Source: an uncultured Blautia sp.
Lineage (GTDB): Bacteria; Bacillota; Clostridia; Lachnospirales; Lachnospiraceae
Assembly (NCBI GenBank): GCA_938028845.1
Contig: CALIZJ010000085.1
Span: forward strand, 1 to 5,064
Reading direction: 5' to 3'
DNA: 5,064 bases
A program made the position numbers and the translations under genes. Shown one piece after another: positions 1-4,762 of this stretch; positions within the stretch are counted from its first letter, which is position 1; the number at the start of each line of letters is the position of its first letter. The notes beneath the pieces are model-generated. The model was not told where the DNA came from and searched no databases. It saw only the letters and a program-made list of their open reading frames with translations.

Positions 1-45
1 AAACATGAAAGAACAACAAAACAGACGAAGTCAATAAGATGTTTT

Positions 46-78
46 AAAAAATTATCAAAACGATTTGATATTTTTTTT
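46..78. terminator. A/T-rich hairpin with T-run, possible terminator of an upstream gene
   Basis: TATCAAA (53-59) and TTTGATA (64-70) are perfect inverted repeats around a 4-nt loop (ACGA), followed at once by eight T residues (71-78). An A-run at 46-51 could pair with part of the T-run across one bulged T, so the structure could terminate in either direction. The stem has only one G-C pair, so it would be a weak terminator. A plus-strand frame open from the left edge stops at 35-37 and could be the tail of an upstream gene, but eleven codons are too few to tell. The central CG of the 18-bp palindrome also allows a reading as a LacI-type operator. Confidence 0.42.
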
Positions 79-88
79 CGTTTTCCTG

Positions 89-117
89 TTGTTATTTTGG
101 AACTGGGTATTTATAAT
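89..117 (+). promoter_or_regulatory. Sigma-A-type promoter of the regulator gene
   Basis: A -35-like TTGTTA (89-94) and a perfect -10 TATAAT (112-117) are separated by 17 bp, the optimal spacing. Transcription would start near 124, giving an untranslated leader of about 60 nt before the ATG at 183. The palindromic operator at 161-172 lies about 37 bp downstream of the inferred start. Bound repressor there would act as a roadblock or hinder the polymerase, not cover the -10 box. Confidence 0.65.
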
Positions 118-160
118 TAACACTATCAAAAGCAAAAGAGATTCAGAGAATATAAGAAAT

Positions 161-172
161 GTGTGCGCACAC
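161..172. promoter_or_regulatory. Operator O1, perfect 12-bp palindrome with central CG
   Basis: GTGTGCGCACAC is perfectly self-complementary and centred on C166/G167. An almost identical core, GTGTGCGGACAC, lies at 1252-1263 before the second gene (11 of 12 bases equal). LacI-family repressors bind palindromes with a central CpG, into which a hinge-helix leucine inserts, and this regulator has such a leucine (L55). The site ends one base before the GGAG ribosome binding site of the regulator gene, which suggests autoregulation. Assignment to this regulator is inference from the repeat and its position. Confidence 0.75.
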
Positions 173-182
173 GGAGAACAGA

Positions 183-1208
183 ATGAGAGTAACCATAAAA
201 CAAATCGCAGAACTTTCAGGCGTATCCAGAGGAACTGTGGACAGGGCTTTAAATAACCGTCCGGGAGTCAGACTGGAAGTCCAGGAAAGAATAAAAAAGA
301 TCGCAGACGAGCTCGGGTATAAACCCAATGCGGCTGCCAAGGCTTTAGCTGATAACCGTTATAACACCAAGAGGATAGGCGTTCTTCTAAATTCAGAAGG
401 GAACCCGTTCTTTCAGGAGGTTATAAGAGGAGTGCAGGCATCACTGTTGGAACTGGCAGAATTTGGAATGCAAAGTTCCATAAAGACTATGAAAGGTTAT
501 GATGCAGGTACGCAGATACAGCTTTTAGATGAACTGGCGGCAGAGCATGTAAACGGGATTGTATTATCTCCTATTAATACCCCTGAGATCGCAAAAAAGA
601 TATCTGAATTAAAGAGAAAAAACATTGAGGTTGTCACTATAAATTCAGATGTACTGGATTCCGAGCGCATGGCTTATGTGGGATGCCGTTATAAAAAAAG
701 CGGGTCCGTTGCAGCAGGATTGATCGGAATGATCAGCAATAGGGAGAAAGAAACCTATGCGGTGATCGGAAGTTCTGTTAAGAACCTGGCTGTGGAGAGA
801 CGGATACAGGGAATACTGGAAACGCTGAAAAAAGATTTTTCCTGGATAGAGGTTACGGATATCATTGAAAATGAGGATAATGACGAAATCTCTTATACTG
901 CGGTAAAAACTCTTTTGGGAAAGCAAAAAGAGCTGGACGGCATCTGTTTTGCAGGAGCCGGAATTGAAGGCGGACTGCAGGCGATCCGGGAGTGTGGCAG
1001 GAATTTAAAAATAGTTGCTTTTGACCTGACAGAGAGTATCAGAAAAGCTTTGAAAAATGGGGAAGTGATTGCGGCAGTGTGCCAGGATCCATTTAAACAG
1101 GGCTTTGATGGGATAGATATTCTTGGTAAATATCTTCTTTGGAATCAAAAACCAGAAAAGGAATTAAACCATACAGAACTTTCGATTGTTACAAAGTATA
1201 GTATATAA
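183..1208 (+). CDS. LacI-family transcriptional regulator with sugar-binding-protein-like effector domain
   Basis: A 341-residue DNA-binding repressor of the LacI/GalR family, the usual length. Residues 4-24 form the helix-turn-helix (IAELSGVSRGTVDRALN), with Arg16-Gly17 where LacI has Tyr-Gln in its recognition helix. Residues 48-56 (PNAAAKALA) are the hinge helix, with Leu55 as the expected minor-groove intercalator. Residues from about 64 form a type I periplasmic-binding-protein domain: NPFF at 74-77, Asn154-Ser155, Arg207, Asp281 and QDP at 301-303 occupy the ligand pocket positions of ribose-type binding proteins. The ATG at 183 was chosen because GGAG (173-176) lies 6 nt before it. An in-frame ATG at 159 lacks a good ribosome binding site and would run through the operator. 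The matching palindromes before this gene and before the next suggest that it controls itself and the transport operon. The effector is unknown but probably is, or resembles, the transported solute. Confidence 0.93.
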   Translation: MRVTIKQIAELSGVSRGTVDRALNNRPGVRLEVQERIKKIADELGYKPNAAAKALADNRYNTKRIGVLLNSEGNPFFQEVIRGVQASLLELAEFGMQSSIKTMKGYDAGTQIQLLDELAAEHVNGIVLSPINTPEIAKKISELKRKNIEVVTINSDVLDSERMAYVGCRYKKSGSVAAGLIGMISNREKETYAVIGSSVKNLAVERRIQGILETLKKDFSWIEVTDIIENEDNDEISYTAVKTLLGKQKELDGICFAGAGIEGGLQAIRECGRNLKIVAFDLTESIRKALKNGEVIAAVCQDPFKQGFDGIDILGKYLLWNQKPEKELNHTELSIVTKYSI

Positions 1209-1246
1209 TATTGCTCCTTATGGACTAAGGAGTAATTATATTGACA
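1204..1246 (+). promoter_or_regulatory. Promoter region of the transport operon (boxes ambiguous)
   Basis: Several promoter-like elements lie here. A perfect TATAAT (1204-1209) overlaps the stop codon of the regulator gene but has only a poor -35 at 17 bp (TTCGAT, 1181-1186). Alternatively, TTGCTC (1211-1216) pairs with AATTAT (1234-1239) at 17 bp spacing. A consensus -35 TTGACA (1241-1246) is present but has no recognisable -10 at 16-18 bp. The first choice places the operator core 42 bp past the -10 box, as at the upstream promoter (43 bp). The second places the operator right at the early transcribed region. A promoter is likely because an operator follows; which boxes are used cannot be settled from sequence. 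Confidence 0.45.
1210..1236 (+). terminator. Intergenic hairpin after the regulator gene
   Basis: CTCCTTA (1214-1220) and TAAGGAG (1226-1232) pair perfectly around a 5-nt loop. The stem extends outward through one G·U and three A-U pairs, giving about 11 bp. It starts one base after the TAA of the regulator gene and is followed by an A/T-rich stretch (TATATT), not a true T-run. It could be a weak terminator or mRNA 3' end that separates the regulator transcript from the operon. The same DNA also carries promoter-like boxes. Confidence 0.4.
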
Positions 1247-1248
1247 AA

Positions 1249-1266
1249 TTCGTGTGCGGACACGAA
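1249..1266. promoter_or_regulatory. Operator O2 upstream of the transport operon
   Basis: TTCGTGT (1249-1255) and ACACGAA (1260-1266) are perfect 7-bp inverted repeats around GCGG, centred on a CG dinucleotide (1257-1258). Aligned on its centre, 13 of 18 bases match the site at 158-175, and the central 12 match at 11 positions. Position before the first operon gene and the shared sequence make it the likely second binding site of the LacI-family regulator. Confidence 0.75.
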
Positions 1267-1287
1267 AAGCATAAGGAGGAGTGTATC

Positions 1288-2556
1288 GTGACTTCAAGAG
1301 AACGATTAATTGAGACGCTGAATCATCGGGAACCAGATAAGGTAGTAGTAGACATGGGGGCTACGACCATTACCGGAATCAACGCAAACGCTTTGGCAAA
1401 ACTGCGGACTGCCCTGGGCCTGGAAGAGAGGAAGATTAAAATTAATGAGCCTCTGCAGCTTCTGGGAATGGTAGAAGAAGATGTAAGAGAAGCGTTGGGA
1501 ATCGATGTGGTAGACATCACCAACAATATGACAATGTACGGCTTTGAAAATAAAGGATGGAAGCCATGGAGACTTCAGTCAGGACTTGAGGTAGAGGTTC
1601 CGGAAAACTTTAACACCACTGTAGATGAAAAAGGAAATACCTATTTATATGCACAGGGTGATATGAATTATCCGCCTGCATCCATGATGCCAAAAGATGG
1701 ATACTTTTTCGACCATGTGGACCGGGGAAGCATTGAATTTGACGAAGATACAGTAGGCGGACGTGAAGATTTTAAAGATGACTTTGGAATTTTAACGGAC
1801 GACGAACTGAGAAGAATCGAAGACAGATGTAACTATTTTTACAATAATACAGGCTATGGAATGATCGGCGGCGGCGCACTTGCAGGACTTGGAGATTTCG
1901 CTATGATCCCGGGACCGAATGTAAAGGAGCCAAAAGGAATCAGAAGCATTCCGGACTTTATGATGGCGCATCAGATTTGTCCGGATTATATCCATGAGAT
2001 CTATGAATATCAGACAGAAGTAGCTCTTGAAAATGCAAAACTGTTTAAGCAGGCTTGCGGAGATAAGATACAGGCGATCATTATTTCAGGAACCGACTTC
2101 GGAACACAGAACGGTCCGTTTATGTCTCTGGACAGCTTCCGTGAGTTTTATAAACCATATTATAAGAAGATAAACGATTGGGTACATGAAAACACCAATT
2201 GGAAAACCTTCTATCACACCTGTGGCGCGATCACCACTTTCCTGCAGGATTTCTATGAAATGGGCGTAGATATTCTAAACCCGGTTCAGTTATCTGCTTA
2301 TGGAATGGATGGAAAGATGCTGAAGGAAAAATGGGGCGACAAATTTACTTTCTGGGGCGGCGGTGTAGATACCCAGAAGACCCTTCCTTTCGGTACTCCC
2401 CAGGAGGTTTACGATGAGGTAAAAGAGAGACTGAAACTCTTCAATAAAGGCGGCGGATTTGTTTTTAATACGGTACATAATATTCAGGGACAGACTTCCG
2501 CAGAAAATATGCTTGCAATGTTCCAGGCAATCAAAGATTTTAACGAGGGCAGGTAA
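1288..2556 (+). CDS. URO-D/MtaA-like TIM-barrel protein (uroporphyrinogen decarboxylase family, substrate unknown)
   Basis: A 422-residue cytoplasmic protein of the URO-D superfamily, which holds heme-pathway uroporphyrinogen decarboxylase and corrinoid:coenzyme methyltransferases such as MtaA, MtbA and CmuA. The start LNHREPDKVVVDMG (11-24), followed by TITGI, is typical of the methyltransferase-like branch. The N-terminal arginine-rich substrate segment of true HemE (MRQAGRYLPE type) is absent, so a heme role is unlikely. His310-x-Cys312 in HTCGA matches the first two zinc ligands of MtaA/MtbA. Near the C-terminus NTVHN carries His397 about where those enzymes have the third ligand, a Cys. 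GTG at 1288 is the chosen start: AGGAGG (1274-1279) lies 8 nt before it and the family N-terminus begins there. An upstream extension would cross the operator. The permease starts 8 nt after its stop, so the genes are co-transcribed. No corrinoid protein is visible nearby. The family call is secure; the reaction is not known. Confidence 0.88.
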   Translation: MTSRERLIETLNHREPDKVVVDMGATTITGINANALAKLRTALGLEERKIKINEPLQLLGMVEEDVREALGIDVVDITNNMTMYGFENKGWKPWRLQSGLEVEVPENFNTTVDEKGNTYLYAQGDMNYPPASMMPKDGYFFDHVDRGSIEFDEDTVGGREDFKDDFGILTDDELRRIEDRCNYFYNNTGYGMIGGGALAGLGDFAMIPGPNVKEPKGIRSIPDFMMAHQICPDYIHEIYEYQTEVALENAKLFKQACGDKIQAIIISGTDFGTQNGPFMSLDSFREFYKPYYKKINDWVHENTNWKTFYHTCGAITTFLQDFYEMGVDILNPVQLSAYGMDGKMLKEKWGDKFTFWGGGVDTQKTLPFGTPQEVYDEVKERLKLFNKGGGFVFNTVHNIQGQTSAENMLAMFQAIKDFNEGR

Positions 2557-2564
2557 GAGAAAAA

Positions 2565-3515
2565 ATGAAGAAAGATAGTTTAAAACGTTTGACATCCAGA
2601 ACTGAGTTCAGTGTCCTTCTGGGTCTGATCATTCTGATTGTAATTATGAGTATCGCCAGTCCATACTTTTTAACGACGGCAAATGTGTTTAATGTTCTTA
2701 GCCAGATTTCCAGATACGGGATTATCTCTGTAGGTATGGCGCTGGTTATGATCACAGGAGGTATCGACCTTTCTGTTGGTTACGTGGTAGGTTTAAGTGC
2801 TACCATGGGAGCTCATATGATCACAAATATGCACCTTCCATGGCCTCTGGTACTGATCCTGGTACTGCTTTTAGGTGCTTTGATCGGAGCGGTAAACGGA
2901 TTCTTTATTACATGGGTGAATCTGCCTCCGTTTATCGTAACACTTGCAATGTCAAAGGTACTTTCCGGATGTATCCTTCTGCTGACAAAGGGTATGCCGA
3001 TCAGCTTTGATACGCCGTTGGCTTTGCTGGGAAGCGGATACATAGGAGCGGTTCCTGTCTGTGTTATCATCATGTTTGCATGTATCATCATTGGTACAAT
3101 CTTTGCTGAGCGTACCCAGACCGGACGAAATATTTATGCAGTAGGAAATAACGAAAGAGCAGCTTCTCTTTCCGGTATCAAGCTTAAAAAGACCAAAACA
3201 CTGGTATACATTATCTGCAGCGTACTGTGTGCGTTCTGCGGAATCATTGTAGCCGGAAACTTATACAGTGCAGACGCAACTCTTGGTGTAGGATACGATA
3301 TTGATACCATCGCAGCAGTTGTAATCGGCGGCGTATCCATGACTGGCGGCGAAGGTTCTATTTGGGGGGCATTGATCGGCGCTGCAATCATGGGTGTATT
3401 AAAGAATGGATTCGTACTTTTAAGCATTTCTTCTTATTGGCAGACTATCGTAATCGGTATTGTAATTATCATTGCTGTAACGATCGACCATGTAAGAACT
3501 ACAAAAAAAGCTTAG
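2565..3515 (+). CDS. ABC transporter permease, RbsC/sugar type
   Basis: A 316-residue integral membrane subunit of a carbohydrate-uptake ABC importer of the ribose/xylose/galactose class (CUT2), close to the usual length for RbsC. Hydrophobic segments lie at about 16-30, 52-64, 70-88, 94-116, 121-140, 162-180, 212-231, 246-280 (possibly two) and 292-307. GGIDLSVG (65-72) is a hallmark of the family. TGRNIYAVGNNERAASLSGI (186-205) is the cytoplasmic loop that docks on the ATPase, and GGVSMTGGEGSIWGALIGA (255-273) is also characteristic. The C-terminus is short and basic. Only one permease is seen, in keeping with a homodimeric membrane channel in this class. It starts 8 nt after the preceding stop with only a poor Shine-Dalgarno sequence, which suggests translational coupling. 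Substrate specificity cannot be read from the permease. Confidence 0.95.
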   Translation: MKKDSLKRLTSRTEFSVLLGLIILIVIMSIASPYFLTTANVFNVLSQISRYGIISVGMALVMITGGIDLSVGYVVGLSATMGAHMITNMHLPWPLVLILVLLLGALIGAVNGFFITWVNLPPFIVTLAMSKVLSGCILLLTKGMPISFDTPLALLGSGYIGAVPVCVIIMFACIIIGTIFAERTQTGRNIYAVGNNERAASLSGIKLKKTKTLVYIICSVLCAFCGIIVAGNLYSADATLGVGYDIDTIAAVVIGGVSMTGGEGSIWGALIGAAIMGVLKNGFVLLSISSYWQTIVIGIVIIIAVTIDHVRTTKKA

Positions 3516-3540
3516 TACATTCAAGCAAGTATTGAATGTA
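3516..3540 (+). other. Intergenic 9-bp perfect hairpin before the binding-protein gene
   Basis: TACATTCAA (3516-3524) and TTGAATGTA (3532-3540) are perfect inverted repeats with a 7-nt loop, beginning on the first base after the TAG of the permease gene. No T-run follows, so it is not a standard terminator. It may mark an mRNA processing or stabilising site that sets the binding-protein message apart from the upstream genes, or a partial attenuator. The remaining bases to 3575 hold the ribosome binding site AAGGAG (3562-3567, 8 nt before the ATG) and no clear promoter. Confidence 0.6.
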
Positions 3541-3575
3541 ATGAGATAAAAAATTAATGAAAAGGAGAAGGAAAA

Positions 3576-4697
3576 ATGAAAAACAAACTAGTGAAAAAGG
3601 TACTGTGTACCACAATGGCAGCAGGTCTGGCATTATCTGGAATGGTTGGTTCCATGGCAACTGTAATGGCTGCAGAAGAAACCGCAGCAGAAGAGACTGC
3701 AGAGACAACTGAAGAAACCACAGAAGAAACTACAGAAGAGGCAACTGAGGAAACTGCAGAAGAAACAACTGAAGAAGGCGCAACCGAAGAGTCTGGATTT
3801 AACTACACTCCAGTAGAAAACGACACAGGAGAAGAAATCCGTATCGCTACACTTCTTGTACAGAACAATCCCTTCTGGGTTACAGTAACAGAAGGTGCTG
3901 AGGATGTAAAAGAATTTCTTGCAGACGAAAAATATAACTGTACAGTAGATATCATCACATTTGATGATTTTGATGGACAGCAGTTTGCAGAAGCTATCAA
4001 TACCTGTGTGATCAAAGGTTACGACGCAATCTGTACTGTAGGTGTAGCTGACTCTATCGTGCCGGCTATCGATGCAGCTACAAAAGCAGGAATCCCTGTA
4101 TATACCTTTAACTCTGAAACAGAAAAAGAGTCTACAAGAGTAGCTTTCGTAGGTCAGGACCTTTATAACGCTGGTGTTCTGGCAGGTGAAACTCTGGCTG
4201 AACTGATCGGAGAAGAAGGCCAGGTTGGTATCATCACAGGTTACTACAATGTATACGCTCATGAGCAGCGCCGTCAGGGTGCAGAGGAAGCTCTTGGCAA
4301 ATGTGAAGGCATCGAGATCGTTGGTGACGTTGAAAACCATGACTCCGGTGACGAAGCTTACACAGCAGCAAAGAACTTTATTACAGCAAACCCAGACCTT
4401 AAAGGTATCCTTGTAACAGCAGGCGGACCTCACGGTGCAGCAAAGGCTATCCAGGAACTTGGACTGCAGGATCAGATCAAACTGGTTTGCTTCGATACAA
4501 CAGATGAGATCGTTTCCTATATGAAAGATGGTATCATCAATGCCAGCATCGGCCAGGATCCATATGGCCAGGGCGCAGACCCGGTTATCCTTGCTTACAA
4601 CCAGGTTGTAACAGGAGAGCCTGAAGTAGAAGGCAACGCATTTACTGCAATGGACGTATACACACCGGACAATATTAACGAGTACTTTCCGGATTAA
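3576..4697 (+). CDS. Secreted sugar-type ABC transporter substrate-binding protein with acidic Thr/Glu linker
   Basis: A 373-residue extracytoplasmic solute receptor of the ribose-binding type I fold (Peripla_BP_4-like). Residues 1-32 form a Sec signal peptide (KNKLVKK, hydrophobic core, likely cleavage after VMA at 30-32). No lipobox is present: Cys11 is too early and is preceded by Leu, which is unusual for a Gram-positive binding protein. Residues 33-72 are a linker of only Glu, Thr, Ala and one Gly. The binding domain starts near 87. By alignment with E. coli RbsB, pocket positions are N98-P-F-W101, Asn179-Ser180 (Asp89-Arg90 in RbsB), Arg232, Asp307 and Gln327 in GQDP. Asp and Gln are kept, but the Asp-Arg pair is not, so the ligand probably differs from ribose. 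A strong AAGGAG ribosome binding site and flanking hairpins suggest higher expression than its neighbours. The ligand is unknown; a sugar or polyol-like solute is likely. Confidence 0.94.
   Translation: MKNKLVKKVLCTTMAAGLALSGMVGSMATVMAAEETAAEETAETTEETTEETTEEATEETAEETTEEGATEESGFNYTPVENDTGEEIRIATLLVQNNPFWVTVTEGAEDVKEFLADEKYNCTVDIITFDDFDGQQFAEAINTCVIKGYDAICTVGVADSIVPAIDAATKAGIPVYTFNSETEKESTRVAFVGQDLYNAGVLAGETLAELIGEEGQVGIITGYYNVYAHEQRRQGAEEALGKCEGIEIVGDVENHDSGDEAYTAAKNFITANPDLKGILVTAGGPHGAAKAIQELGLQDQIKLVCFDTTDEIVSYMKDGIINASIGQDPYGQGADPVILAYNQVVTGEPEVEGNAFTAMDVYTPDNINEYFPD
3672..3791 (+). repeat. Low-complexity (T/A)(T/A)EE repeat region within the binding-protein gene
   Basis: This stretch encodes residues 33-72 of the binding protein: 19 Glu, 13 Thr, 7 Ala and 1 Gly, mostly in four-residue units of the form TTEE or ATEE. 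At DNA level it is an imperfect 12-bp tandem repeat with synonymous changes (GAA/GAG, ACA/ACT/ACC). It would form a highly negative, extended spacer directly after signal-peptide cleavage. Such repeats can change length by slippage. Confidence 0.9.
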
Positions 4698-4710
4698 ATA
4701 AGAATGAATA

Positions 4711-4744
4711 GACGGTGGATGCACAGTTTCGTGCATCCACTGTT
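4711..4744 (+). other. Strong hairpin between the binding-protein and ATPase genes
   Basis: GTGGATGCAC (4715-4724) and GTGCATCCAC (4731-4740) are perfect 10-bp inverted repeats with a 6-nt loop (AGTTTC). The stem extends by four further pairs (two of them G·U) to 4711 and 4744. The sequence after it is A-rich (AAAAAC), not a T-run, so full intrinsic termination is not expected. It fits a 3'-end stabiliser or partial attenuator that keeps the binding-protein message more abundant than the ATPase message. Confidence 0.7.
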
Positions 4745-4762
4745 AAAAACAGAAGGTGAACT

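Noticed and set aside
2..37. Possible 3' end of an upstream plus-strand gene stopping at 35-37
   Set aside because: Only eleven codons are visible, with no recognisable motif. The hairpin after it fits, but a gene call is not supportable.
159..182. Earlier ATG at 159 as start of the regulator
   Set aside because: It lacks a good ribosome binding site and would place the operator palindrome inside the coding region. ATG at 183 has GGAG at 6 nt and gives a standard LacI-family N-terminus.
1241..1246. Consensus TTGACA taken as the operon -35 box
   Set aside because: No -10-like sequence lies 16-18 bp downstream; the region there is the operator and ribosome binding site. It is kept only as part of the ambiguous promoter region.
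1186..1287. Upstream in-frame extension of the URO-D-like protein from a TTG at 1186
   Set aside because: It overlaps the regulator gene, runs through the hairpin and operator, and has no family similarity. GTG at 1288 has an AGGAGG site at good spacing and begins at the family N-terminus.
1288..2556. Annotation as HemE, the heme-pathway uroporphyrinogen decarboxylase
   Set aside because: The arginine-containing N-terminal signature of HemE is missing, an HxC metal motif is present, and the neighbours are a sugar-type importer, not heme genes.
3633..4736. A 367-codon open frame on the minus strand across the binding-protein gene
   Set aside because: The product is rich in Cys, Phe and Ser with no recognisable fold, as expected from the antisense of a gene with strong codon bias. 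The plus strand encodes a clear binding protein.
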